Source: Bacteroidales bacterium
GTDB taxonomy: Bacteria > Bacteroidota > Bacteroidia > Bacteroidales > Marinilabiliaceae
NCBI GenBank assembly: GCA_017417385.1
Contig: JAFPZF010000006.1
Location: forward strand, 1 to 64,000
DNA length: 64,000 nt
Direction: 5' to 3'
Within the stretch, counting starts at the first letter, position 1. Every line of letters starts with the position of its first letter. This document shows, in pieces, positions 42,264 to 50,863 of the stretch. A model generated the notes under the pieces. The model saw only the letters and a program-made list of their open reading frames with translations, did no database searches and was not told the DNA's origin. A program made the translations under genes and the position numbers.

Positions 42264-43280
42264 GTGATATATTCAAGAGAACAGAAGGGCTTTCAGGGGT
42301 GGCTGATGCTGCTGCCCTTGTGTGTCGTGACAGCATTGCTAGTGTCGTGCAACGAGACGCCGTATTTTGACGAGCAGCAGTTGCGGGAGGATAGCATATT
42401 TGTCCGTCATGGAGACCAGGTCGATATAGAGAAGAGGTACAAAGAATATGAGAATGGACTTCAGAAGCGAATAGTCGTGCTCGAGTTGGACCAGATAGGG
42501 ATGAGATATGATACAGTGAACGTTTCGGAGTGCGTGTATGATGCAGATGGGCGTCTGGTAGAGATGAGCGTAATGGAAGAAGTCTCAGGAGAAAGGTATG
42601 TAGAGTGGCGTAAGTGTGAGCATGACGAGAAGGGAAATCTGCTACGAGTGAGGACGACAGAAGATGGTCAGTTGTTGACTGACGAGAGTCGGACATGGGG
42701 AGACGTAGCTGGGAAGCCGGTCGTACTGGAGATGTGTTCGAAGGAGTGGAATTATAATGACAGCACGTATGAGTACACGCACGTGAAGTCAGAATTTGAC
42801 GACAGGGGGAACGAGACAGTCAGGACCGTGATGACGTCTGAGGACAGCATAGAGTGGAGGATAAGTTGCAGGCTGACGTGGCAATACAATGAGGACTCGC
42901 TAAGGATAAGTGGCACTTTCGATCAGTATAGGAATGGAGAATGGGAGACAGTAGCAAGTCAGGAGTCCGAGTTCTCGGAAAGGAAGGAGACAAAGGTAGT
43001 GTCTAAGATGGGAGGTGTAGAGCTTGCAAAACGCGAGATGATGTATGACAAGGCTGGGAATATAACATCTGAAGTCGTTTCGGAGGTTGATGATGAGACT
43101 GGAGAGTGGAAGCCGAGGGAGCGTACCGAGTACAAGTATAAGATAGAGGGTGAAGTCTGGATAAAGGACGAGATACATTACAACTATGATAGTCCGACAA
43201 GCTACATCTTGGATAACGAAAGTATAACATACTATACACAAAAAGAAGGACTGAAGACAGATGAGTCAGGGAATGAATAA
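42264..43280 (+). CDS. lipoprotein with YD-like repeats
   Basis: A 338-residue lipoprotein with lipobox LLVSC (C29). GTG at 42264 is the start that fits the promoter; an ATG at 42306 would shorten the signal peptide and remove its positive residues. The body has at least four repeats of the form Y/F-D-x-x-G-N-x-(10)-E (for example VYDADGRLVEM, HDEKGNLLR, FDDRGNETVR, YDKAGNITSE), similar to the YD/RHS-like units seen in Bacteroidetes surface proteins. Its 3' end overlaps the M49 gene by 20 nt. Function unknown. Confidence 0.75.
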   Translation: MIYSREQKGFQGWLMLLPLCVVTALLVSCNETPYFDEQQLREDSIFVRHGDQVDIEKRYKEYENGLQKRIVVLELDQIGMRYDTVNVSECVYDADGRLVEMSVMEEVSGERYVEWRKCEHDEKGNLLRVRTTEDGQLLTDESRTWGDVAGKPVVLEMCSKEWNYNDSTYEYTHVKSEFDDRGNETVRTVMTSEDSIEWRISCRLTWQYNEDSLRISGTFDQYRNGEWETVASQESEFSERKETKVVSKMGGVELAKREMMYDKAGNITSEVVSEVDDETGEWKPRERTEYKYKIEGEVWIKDEIHYNYDSPTSYILDNESITYYTQKEGLKTDESGNE

Positions 43281-44820
43281 CATGATAGTAGATCGCTTTG
43301 CAGACATAAGGATACTTCGGTATGAGGTGTCGTCGTTTGCAACGTTGCCATTGAGAGACAAGATGTTGCTGTACTACTTGTCTGAGGCGGCGTTGTGGGG
43401 AAGGGACATCTTCACACATCAGAATGACGAGGATGCGATAAGGCTGCGGACGTTCTTCGAGAGGTTGTATGTGTATCAGAGGGAGCATGGAGGTGTTGTC
43501 CCGGAGTTGGCTACGTATGTCAAGTGCCTATGGTTTGCGAGTGGTTTTCATCACCACTATAGCAACGACAAGTTTGAGCCGAAGTTCAAAAAGGAGCAGT
43601 TGGTCGAGTGGGCAGAGGAGGCTGGCGAGGCTGGTGAGTTGAGAGATGGGCTGATAGAGCGGATAGTGTTTGACACAGGTTATAAGAAGAAGAAGGTGTT
43701 GTTGGAGGATGGGAAGGATGTCGTGGAAGGCTCTTCGGTCAATTTTTATCGAGGAGTCAGTCAGAGTGAGGTTGAGGCGTTCTATGCAGGAGGGAATGGG
43801 CATCCGTTGAACAGCAGGCTTGTAAAGGGTGCTGATGGTGAGCTCCGAGAGGAAGTGTGGAAGAGTGGTGGAGAGTATGGAGTGTTGATTGATAAGATAG
43901 TCGAAAATCTGAAGTCGGCTGCGGAGTATGCGTCGACAGCTGAGCAGAAGTCGGCTATCGAATACCTCGTTGAATATTATACTACAGGCGATCCAAAGAC
44001 ATTTGATAAGCATTCAATAGCTTGGGTGCAAGACAAGAATTCGACTGTTGACTTTATCAATGGATTCATAGAGGTCTACAATGACCCTATGGGTCTGAAG
44101 GGGACGTGGGAGAGCATAGTAGAGCTGCAGGATGCTGAGATGACGCGACTTGGAAAGGTCATAGCAGAGAATGCGCAGTGGTTCGAAGACAGGTCGCCAG
44201 TGGCACAGGACTATCGCAAGCCAGTAGTTAAAGGGGTGAGTATGACAGCTATTGATGCTGTGATGCTCGGAGGAGACTGTTACCCGGCCACGCCGATTGG
44301 AGTGAACTTGCCCAATGCAGACTGGATAAGGGAGCAGTATGGTTCGAAGTCGATATTGCTCGGGAATATAACCAAGGCCTACGACAAAGCATCGGCGAGC
44401 AGTGGCTCACTTGACGAGTTTGCTGCAACGAAGGAGGAGGTTGAGCGTAGCCGCAGGTATGGGTCAGTGGCTGATGATCTGCATACGTTGCTCCATGAGT
44501 GTCTGGGGCATGGTTCTGGACGGATGAGAGAGGGTGTTACGCTCGAGATGCTGAAAAACTATGGGAGTACGATAGAGGAAGCCAGGGCTGACCTTTACGC
44601 GCTTTACTTCATGGCAGACGAGCGTATGGTCGAGCTGTCGTTGCTCCCTACTGTCGATGCTGCTTGGGCTCATTATGACAGCTACCTGAGAAGTGGCATT
44701 ATCGTGCAACTTGCGAGGATTCAGCGTGGGAAGTGTATAGAGGAGGCTCACATGAGGAATCGAGCTCTCATTTCTCGTTGGGTGTTGGAGCATGGAGGGG
44801 ATGCTGTCTGCTTTATATAA
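43261..44820 (+). CDS. M49 dipeptidyl-peptidase III-like metallopeptidase, C-terminally truncated
   Basis: A 519-residue frame. The zinc motif HECLGH (412-417) and the third-ligand segment EEARADL (about 440-446) are complete, so the catalytic core is present. The family removes dipeptides from N-termini; Bacteroides members are often exported, but no signal peptide is visible here. At 44818-44820 a TAA interrupts the frame; the same frame goes on for 117 further codons that match the expected C-terminus. Homologues have Lys at this place, so one base change in AAA would account for it. It may be a pseudogene, a sequence error or a recoded stop. It overlaps the lipoprotein gene. Confidence 0.8.
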   Translation: MSQGMNNMIVDRFADIRILRYEVSSFATLPLRDKMLLYYLSEAALWGRDIFTHQNDEDAIRLRTFFERLYVYQREHGGVVPELATYVKCLWFASGFHHHYSNDKFEPKFKKEQLVEWAEEAGEAGELRDGLIERIVFDTGYKKKKVLLEDGKDVVEGSSVNFYRGVSQSEVEAFYAGGNGHPLNSRLVKGADGELREEVWKSGGEYGVLIDKIVENLKSAAEYASTAEQKSAIEYLVEYYTTGDPKTFDKHSIAWVQDKNSTVDFINGFIEVYNDPMGLKGTWESIVELQDAEMTRLGKVIAENAQWFEDRSPVAQDYRKPVVKGVSMTAIDAVMLGGDCYPATPIGVNLPNADWIREQYGSKSILLGNITKAYDKASASSGSLDEFAATKEEVERSRRYGSVADDLHTLLHECLGHGSGRMREGVTLEMLKNYGSTIEEARADLYALYFMADERMVELSLLPTVDAAWAHYDSYLRSGIIVQLARIQRGKCIEEAHMRNRALISRWVLEHGGDAVCFI

Positions 44821-45171
44821 AGAAATGGTAAACACTATGTTCAGATCGTCGACTATGTGAGGACTCGTCAGCTATTTGGTGAACTACTTGCTGAGGTTCA
44901 GAGAATCAAGAGCGAGGGTGATTATGAGGCTGCCAAGGCGCTTGTCGAGGACTATGGTGTGGCGGTCGACCCAGAGCTTCACGACGAGGTGCTCCGTCGT
45001 TACGAGGCTTTACAGATTGCACCGTTCAGCGGGTTTGTCAATCCTATGTTGAAGCCGATACTGAAGGCTGGCAAGGTTGTTGATGTGAAGTTGTCTAACT
45101 ACGAGAACTATGACGACCAGATGCTCAGATATTCGAGAGACTATTCTCTCATTGCGGCAGCACGTCCTTAG
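44821..45171 (+). pseudogene. detached C-terminal part of the M49 peptidase
   Basis: In-frame continuation after the TAA at 44818-44820. It opens RNGKHYVQIVDYVRTRQLFG and contains the family segments EVQRIKSEGDYEAAKALVE and APFSGFVNP. If translated alone it would need a GTG at 44857. The conservation of the sequence argues that the interruption is recent. Its last 62 nt overlap the DUF2807 frame. Confidence 0.75.
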
Positions 45172-45895
45172 ATTCGGACTGCTGCTTGCGATGTTGCTCG
45201 TGCTGTCGACTGGCTCGATGGCACAGAAGAAAGGGCGTCTTGTCCGTCCTCGCTCACGCGTCGTGGACAAAATCGAGCACTTCGACCGTATCAGCATAGG
45301 CAAGAATATCAATGTCGTTATCGAGCAAGGCGATAAGCAGCAGATTGCTATCGTAGCCGAGCCGACTGTCAACAAGGAGGTCGTCTGTGAGGTCAATTCC
45401 GGAAGGCTATATGTTTATGCTGGCAAGTTCAAGTACAAGCAGTCCCCACGTATTGATGTCACTATCACGTGCGACTCTACACTCCAGGAAATTCATGGCG
45501 AGTCAGGTAGCAATATCAATTCCAGAGGTCTCCTTAAGGCTCAGTCTATGCTCCTTAATGCTGATTTCGCCATTGAGATGCATATCTCTATCAGCGCTAA
45601 CGATGTCACTATCAATGCGCACAAAAAGTCTGTGATCTGGCTGACAGGCCGCACCAATCAGACAACAGCCAACCTCGATGGCGCCAGCTTCCTCAGAATG
45701 AAGCAGACTAAAAGCAACCATACGAACATCACTGCCACCCAAGAGTCGGCTGCCGAAGTCTGCGCCGAGCAGAGTCTCAACATTGTCGCTGCCGATATGA
45801 GCGAGGTCTCCTATTATGCCCCCAATGCTGTCGTCTCCTCCAAGACTGAGGATGGCGGCAGGGTGATGGAGCGTAAGCTCTACAAGAACTTATAG
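45110..45895 (+). CDS. DUF2807 (head GIN domain) exported protein
   Basis: About 261 residues. A signal peptide (LRFGLLLAMLLVLSTGSMAQ) is followed by a right-handed beta-type DUF2807 domain; typical segments are FDRISIGKNINVVIEQGD and LQEIHGESGSNINS. The start is unclear: ATG at 45110 adds 14 residues, while TTG at 45152 would put the signal peptide first; both lie inside the end of the M49 frame. Codon use (ATC, ATT, CTC) is unlike the AG-rich genes upstream. The protein is probably on the cell surface or in the periplasm. Function unknown. Confidence 0.8.
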   Translation: MTTRCSDIRETILSLRQHVLRFGLLLAMLLVLSTGSMAQKKGRLVRPRSRVVDKIEHFDRISIGKNINVVIEQGDKQQIAIVAEPTVNKEVVCEVNSGRLYVYAGKFKYKQSPRIDVTITCDSTLQEIHGESGSNINSRGLLKAQSMLLNADFAIEMHISISANDVTINAHKKSVIWLTGRTNQTTANLDGASFLRMKQTKSNHTNITATQESAAEVCAEQSLNIVAADMSEVSYYAPNAVVSSKTEDGGRVMERKLYKNL

Positions 45896-45915
45896 TTCTT
45901 CCTTTGTTCCCCTAC

Positions 45916-46380
45916 TTACGATGCCACCTTTTCGTGCGCGTGACGTTTCCTGTATATGTACTGAGGAAGTAGTGCGAGTATGTTTACTATTATGACAGCA
46001 ATAAACGGATAGATAAAGCGTAGATAGTTTATGTGTTCATAATCACTTTGTGTTCTACTCCAACTTCTCATCCACTCCATATCTTTCTTACACAACTCCT
46101 CTGCCGAAAGTGGCGAACTAATACTCTCTGCTGCGACACACCCCCACCATAGGCATCCCAGCAAGGCAACAACAGCTATCGTTACCCATACTGGCCCCCA
46201 ATAGGTCTTATACTTTATTGCCGACCTGATGTTCCTGTATGCTGTATACAACCCCAAAAGGATGTAGATGATAGGCTGCCCTATAAGGAAAATATAGGTA
46301 TTAGCCTCATAGTAGTTCCAACCGACTAGTTTCCCGACGCAGGACACCATACTACAACACAAAGCAAAGAAGTCTGACAT
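45916..46380 (-). CDS. small membrane protein of unknown function
   Basis: A 154-residue protein with hydrophobic segments near residues 29-46, 64-82 and 121-141, and a basic end (YRKRHAHEK). No family was recognised. It converges on the DUF2807 gene with a 20-nt gap. Codon use is AT-richer than that of the neighbours, which may mean late acquisition or weak expression. Confidence 0.6.
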   Translation of the reverse strand: MSDFFALCCSMVSCVGKLVGWNYYEANTYIFLIGQPIIYILLGLYTAYRNIRSAIKYKTYWGPVWVTIAVVALLGCLWWGCVAAESISSPLSAEELCKKDMEWMRSWSRTQSDYEHINYLRFIYPFIAVIIVNILALLPQYIYRKRHAHEKVAS

Positions 46381-46510
46381 GCTATTATTTTTTTTTGTTT
46401 TTCTATTAACGCTCGGACTCGATTTTTATTGTGGCAACTGCATATTTTGACCATTATATCATATTTTCCTCTTCCCTTCAAACACCTTTTGAACTCTTTT
46501 TAAATGATAA

Positions 46511-46540
46511 AAGGCACCGAGACCTCAGTCCCGATGCCTT
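46511..46540 (-). terminator. terminator after tkt
   Basis: On the minus strand AAGGCATCGGGAC pairs with GTCTCGGTGCCTT (two G-T pairs, loop TGAG), followed by TTATC; 28 nt after the tkt stop. Confidence 0.75.
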
Positions 46541-46567
46541 CCTTACTGTTATCTCAAGCTATCTGCC

Positions 46568-48574
46568 TTAGAGCATCTCCTTGACCTGCTTGTAGACGTT
46601 CTCTCCCGTGAAGCCGAGCTTCTCGTCGAGCACCTTGTACGGAGCCGAGTAGCCGAACGATGGCAATCCCCAGATCTTTCCGTCCGTGCCTACGAGGCCA
46701 AGCAAGTTGACCGGCAGTCCAGCTGTCATTCCGAACTTCTTCGCCTTGCTCGGGATGACGCTCTCCTGATACTCCTTGCTCTGGCTCCTGAACAGACCCT
46801 CAGATGGCACAGATACTATCCTGACCTTCACGCCGTCCTTCCTCAGAAGCTCTGCACCTGCTACGAGCGTCGATACCTCCGAGCCCGATGCTATCAAGAC
46901 TACGTCCGGATTTGCGTCCGAGCCAGCTACGATGTAAGCCCCCTTTTCAGCCTGGCTGTAGTCGTTGCCAGCCGGCAGGTTAGCTATGTTCTGACGTGAG
47001 AAGATGAGTGCCGTTGGCGTCGAGACGTTCTCCATCGCCATCTTCCACGCTACTGTCGTCTCCTCGGCGTCTGCCGGACGGAGGACGAGCATGGAGTTCT
47101 TGCCCTTGTGGTTCTGCAGCTTCTCCATGAGCCTGATCTGCGCCTCCTGCTCGACTGGCTCATGCGTAGGTCCATCCTCGCCGACCCTGAATGCATCGTG
47201 TGTCCAGATGAACTTGACTGGCTGCTCCATCAATGCTGCCATTCTTACCGCCGGCTTCATGTAGTCCGAGAATACGAAGAATGTGCCGCACGCCGGGATG
47301 ACACCTCCGTGGAGGCTCATGCCGATGCAGACGCATGCCATCGTGAGCTCTGCTACGCCAGCCTGCAGGAACTGACCGCTGAAGTCGTCCTTCGTGAAGG
47401 CGTGTGTCTTCTTGAGGAATCCGTCTGTCTTGTCCGAGTTCGAGAGGTCAGCACTCGCGACGACCATGTTCTCGACCTGGGTTGCGAGAGCACCAAGGAC
47501 TGTCGCCGACGCTGCTCGTGTTGCCGCACCTGCCTTCTGCTCGATGGCTGCCCAGTTGACCTCCGGAGCCTTCTTCGAGAAGAACTTCTCGAGCTTCTTC
47601 GCCAGCTCTGGGTTAGCCTTAGCCCATGCCTCCTTCTGTGCCTTCCTCTCGGCTACGATCTTCTCGAGCTCCGCTGCCCTCTTGGCATACAGCTCCTTGA
47701 CCTCCGGGAAGATCTGGAACGGGTTCTCCGGGTCACCGCCGAGGTTGACTATGGTGTTCTTGTATGCGTCGCCGCCCAGTGGTGCACCATGCGTAGCGCA
47801 GTTGTTCTCATAGCTGCTGTTGTCGGCCTTCTTCGCACCCTTGCCCATCACGGTCTTGCCGATGATGATCGTCGGCTGTCCCTTGACGGTCTTAGCCTCC
47901 TTCAACGCCTTCCTGATCTGGTCCGCGTCGTTGCCATTGATGCAGATGACCTTCCAGCCCCACGCCTCATACTTCTTTGCTACGTCCTCGCTCGTGACTG
48001 CCTTCGTCTCTGTCGAGAGCTGTATGTCGTTCGAGTCATAGAACATGATGAGGTTGTCGAGCCCGAGGTGTCCAGCCAGTCGGCCTGTGCCCTGCGAGAT
48101 CTCCTCCTGGACGCCACCATCCGAGATGTATGCGTAGATCGTCTGACCCATGACCTCGCCGAAACGTGCCTTCAGGAACTTCGCTGCTATTGCCGCTCCG
48201 ACTGCGTATGCATGGCCCTGTCCCAGCGGACCCGATGTGTTCTCGATGCCTCTCTCGACACATACCTCCGGGTGTCCCGGCGTCGGCGAGCCCCACTGCC
48301 TGAACTGCGAGAGCTCGTCCATCGTGAACTTGCCTGTCAACGACAATACTGAATACAGCATCGGTGACATGTGACCCGGGTCTAGGAAGAAACGATCGCG
48401 CGCCTCCCAGCTCGGATTCTTCGGGTCATAGACCAGAAACTCGCTGAATAATACATTGACGAAGTCTGCACCGCCCATGGCTCCGCCCGGATGACCCGAG
48501 TTCGCCTTCTCGACCATCGACGCAGCAAGTATCCTGATGTTGTCTGCTGCCCTTTGTGTTGCGTTGTTGGACAT
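46568..48574 (-). CDS. tkt: transketolase
   Basis: A 668-residue TPP enzyme of usual length. It has the N-terminal segments SGHPGGAMGGAD and FFLDPGHMSPMLYS, the TPP/metal loop SDGGVQEE, the Glu-containing middle domain (AGVAELTMACVCIG) and the C-terminal transketolase domain. It moves two-carbon units in the non-oxidative pentose phosphate pathway. The gene follows rpiB by 42 nt on the same strand, a classic Bacteroidales pair. Codon use differs from the AG-rich genes and suggests high expression. Confidence 0.96.
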   Translation of the reverse strand: MSNNATQRAADNIRILAASMVEKANSGHPGGAMGGADFVNVLFSEFLVYDPKNPSWEARDRFFLDPGHMSPMLYSVLSLTGKFTMDELSQFRQWGSPTPGHPEVCVERGIENTSGPLGQGHAYAVGAAIAAKFLKARFGEVMGQTIYAYISDGGVQEEISQGTGRLAGHLGLDNLIMFYDSNDIQLSTETKAVTSEDVAKKYEAWGWKVICINGNDADQIRKALKEAKTVKGQPTIIIGKTVMGKGAKKADNSSYENNCATHGAPLGGDAYKNTIVNLGGDPENPFQIFPEVKELYAKRAAELEKIVAERKAQKEAWAKANPELAKKLEKFFSKKAPEVNWAAIEQKAGAATRAASATVLGALATQVENMVVASADLSNSDKTDGFLKKTHAFTKDDFSGQFLQAGVAELTMACVCIGMSLHGGVIPACGTFFVFSDYMKPAVRMAALMEQPVKFIWTHDAFRVGEDGPTHEPVEQEAQIRLMEKLQNHKGKNSMLVLRPADAEETTVAWKMAMENVSTPTALIFSRQNIANLPAGNDYSQAEKGAYIVAGSDANPDVVLIASGSEVSTLVAGAELLRKDGVKVRIVSVPSEGLFRSQSKEYQESVIPSKAKKFGMTAGLPVNLLGLVGTDGKIWGLPSFGYSAPYKVLDEKLGFTGENVYKQVKEML

Positions 48575-48616
48575 TCTTTTCGGTTTTTGTTTTATAGTAG
48601 TTGTTAGTTGTTTCCC

Positions 48617-49057
48617 TTAGAATCTGTCTATCTTCTCGATTCGCCTCTGATGCCTACCGCCCTCAAATCCGGTCGTCAAGAACAACTGGGCAAATGTCCA
48701 GCACTGCTCCTCCGTCAGGAATCGTGCCGGCATCACGCAGATGTTCGCATCGTTGTGCTGGCGTGCCAACTTCGTGATCTCTTCCTGCCAGCAATATGCA
48801 CTCCTGACGCCATTGTGATGGTTAAGCGTCATGTTGATGCCATTGCCGCTACCGCAAAACGCCACTCCGCGCTTCAGCTTCCCTGTGCTGATGGCGCTCG
48901 CCAGCAGATGTCCGAAGTCCGCATAGTCGCAGCTGTCCGCACTGTGCGTCCCGAAGTCCTCGACCTCGTAGCCCGCTGCCTCCAGCCTCGACTTTATTTT
49001 CTCTTTCATCTCAAAACCGGCATGGTCGCTCGCCATGCCAATCTTCTCTTTCTCCAT
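48617..49057 (-). CDS. rpiB: ribose-5-phosphate isomerase B
   Basis: A 146-residue enzyme of the RpiB/LacAB family with ASDHAGFEMKEKI near the start, the Cys loop FCGSGNG and NDANICVMPARF. It interconverts ribose-5-phosphate and ribulose-5-phosphate. The start MEKEKIGMAS at 49057 fits the family; an in-frame ATG at 49102 would add 15 unrelated residues. It is the first gene of the rpiB-tkt unit. Confidence 0.94.
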   Translation of the reverse strand: MEKEKIGMASDHAGFEMKEKIKSRLEAAGYEVEDFGTHSADSCDYADFGHLLASAISTGKLKRGVAFCGSGNGINMTLNHHNGVRSAYCWQEEITKLARQHNDANICVMPARFLTEEQCWTFAQLFLTTGFEGGRHQRRIEKIDRF

Positions 49058-49127
49058 GTTCTTTTTTGTTTCCATTCCGGGATGGTCGCTCCATTCCCAC
49101 ATTCACGATTTTACGTATTTCAAAGCA

Positions 49128-49135
49128 TAAAGTTA
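49128..49135 (-). promoter_or_regulatory. putative -7 element of rpiB
   Basis: On the minus strand TAACTTTA differs from TAnnTTTG at the last base. It lies about 70 nt before the rpiB start. Confidence 0.4.
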
Positions 49136-49634
49136 CAATTTTTTTGTTGCACCATTGTTCCCTTTCCCCCACTCTTGTTTATATATATTTTTCAGCGGTG
49201 TTTTGTATATTGCCTATCTATTTGTGTTGTAGTTGTTTATGCGTCTCGTCTTTTCCTTGCTTTTTCTCGGCTTTTCGCCCAGTCTTTTTGTTATTTTCTT
49301 CTGCTTTCTCGGCGTCCCGCTCCTCTTTCTATGCGCTTCTGTTCTTTCGTTCCTTCCGTTCGTCACACTTCGATGTCCGTTCGTCACAACCTCCCCTCTC
49401 CTCGCCCTTCTCCCGCATCCTCTGTGTCCTCTGTGCTCTCGGTTAGCCTTGGGTTAGTCTTGGTATAGACCTGTCCACCCTCTCGTGCCTATCCTCCGTC
49501 CTCCCCCTCTCGCCTCTCTATCCCTTGCCACATCTCGTTTTCCGCCACTCTCTGGCCTCTCGCTTCTCGCCCCATCCGTCTCCTCTGTTTTCACTTCTCC
49601 GTCGTGCTCTTCTTTCGCGATTTTTTCTCTGTCG
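49136..49634. other. pyrimidine-rich intergenic stretch with one dispersed repeat
   Basis: About 500 nt that are C/T-rich on the plus strand, the mirror of the A/G tracts elsewhere. Long frames on both strands are low-complexity (Ser, Phe, Leu, Pro) and unsupported. At 49441-49459 lies an inverted 16/19 match to the dispersed repeat at 23627 and 56509. Confidence 0.5.
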
Positions 49635-49666
49635 CTTGCAAAATCCAAGTCTAAGTGCTATCTTTA
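49635..49666 (+). promoter_or_regulatory. promoter of the AraC-type gene
   Basis: CTTG (49635-49638), a 20-nt spacer and TATCTTTA (49659-49666) approximate TTTG-N19/20-TAnnTTTG, 22 nt before the ATG. Confidence 0.55.
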
Positions 49667-49688
49667 CGAGACTGATGTGATTTGTTAA

Positions 49689-50795
49689 ATGCTAGCAGAA
49701 CTTTACAAATACGCTATTATTAGCGGTGTCGTGACTCAGCTCGCCCTCGCTTTCATCCTCTTCCACACCAAGGCGCAGCAGGAAGGACACTCCTCGTCCT
49801 ACAAGGTGGCAAGCATCATGATGGCTGCCGTCTTCGCCCTTATTGCCCTCGACCAGATTCTTAGTCTCATCGTCATTGATTACAGCGACTTTGGCCTCTA
49901 TCGCGTCTCGACTGTGGTAGACGTCCTCTGCTATACCCCTATCGCTATGTTTTTCAACGCCGTAGCGCAGATTCTTCTCCGTAGTGGCTACGACTACGTC
50001 GCAGGCTTCAAGCGAGACATCATCATCTGGCTCTGTACCTTCGCCGCCGTCTGCCCGACGCTGTTTATTACTAACAATCTGATTTCCAATCTTATCTATA
50101 CTTTCGTCGTCGCAGTCTGGGGTACCTTTATCGTGACTATCGGCGTCCGTGTCTACCGTGCCTACAACGAGGCTTCTCGCCGTATCGAGAAGTTCTATTC
50201 CGACGACAAGAACCGCTACATCCGCTGGCTCCGCAATGGTCTCATGTCTTTCGTCGTCTGGGGCTGCTTCAGCCCTGTCGCGACTATCTCACCTATCGAG
50301 TTCAATACTATCTACGTCGCTATCGGTATCGTAGTCCAGGTCTATCTCGCCTCGTCGTTTATCAACTACTATGTCGGCTTCGAGTCTGTCGAAGTTACTA
50401 AGCAGCTCTCTGCCAACTTCTTCCCGAGTCATCACAACGCTCCGACTGCCGACGACTTCGCCGCTATGACTCTTATAAAGGAGTGGGAGGAAAATGGCGG
50501 CTACCACAACCGCGGCATTTCTATCAACGACATGGCCGAGCAGATTGGCCTCACTGTCGAGCGCGCATCATCGGCACTCCTTCAGATGGAAGGCCGCTCT
50601 TTCAAGGACTATATCAACCACCTCCGCATTTCCGAAGTCCAGGATCGTCTTATCGCAAACCACTCTATATCTATTGCCGAGGTGGCTCTCGAGGTCGGCT
50701 TCTCCTCAGAGGAGGAGCTTGTCGAGCACTTCACTGCCATTACCAATACGAGTCCCGCTGAATGGCAGAAGGATGTCGGTCTCCTTATGTCCTGA
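49689..50795 (+). CDS. membrane-anchored AraC-family regulator
   Basis: A 368-residue protein. Six or seven hydrophobic segments fill residues 7-235. The C-terminal AraC/XylS helix-turn-helix domain covers about 262-365, with AEQIGLTVERASSALLQMEGRSF and the second HTH VALEVGFSSEEELVEHF. A membrane sensor joined directly to a DNA-binding domain is a known Bacteroidota layout. Target genes are unknown; the gene is flanked by convergent genes and has its own promoter. Codon use (ATC, CTC, CGC) sets it apart from the AG-rich genes around it. Confidence 0.88.
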   Translation: MLAELYKYAIISGVVTQLALAFILFHTKAQQEGHSSSYKVASIMMAAVFALIALDQILSLIVIDYSDFGLYRVSTVVDVLCYTPIAMFFNAVAQILLRSGYDYVAGFKRDIIIWLCTFAAVCPTLFITNNLISNLIYTFVVAVWGTFIVTIGVRVYRAYNEASRRIEKFYSDDKNRYIRWLRNGLMSFVVWGCFSPVATISPIEFNTIYVAIGIVVQVYLASSFINYYVGFESVEVTKQLSANFFPSHHNAPTADDFAAMTLIKEWEENGGYHNRGISINDMAEQIGLTVERASSALLQMEGRSFKDYINHLRISEVQDRLIANHSISIAEVALEVGFSSEEELVEHFTAITNTSPAEWQKDVGLLMS

Positions 50796-50863
50796 CTTGC
50801 TCCCTCGCCATTCCTGCTCTCTGCGCTCGCTTTTCGCCGAGTGCTGTCCTTCTGTCGTTTGCT

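Noticed and set aside
47108..48352. 414-codon open frame on the plus strand inside tkt
   Set aside because: Opposite-strand shadow of a clear transketolase gene; composition is Arg/Leu/Cys-rich and unlike any protein.
49200..49460. Overlapping Phe/Leu/Ser-rich frames on the plus strand after rpiB
   Set aside because: Low-complexity frames in a pyrimidine-rich gap; they do not resemble membrane proteins with normal residue use.
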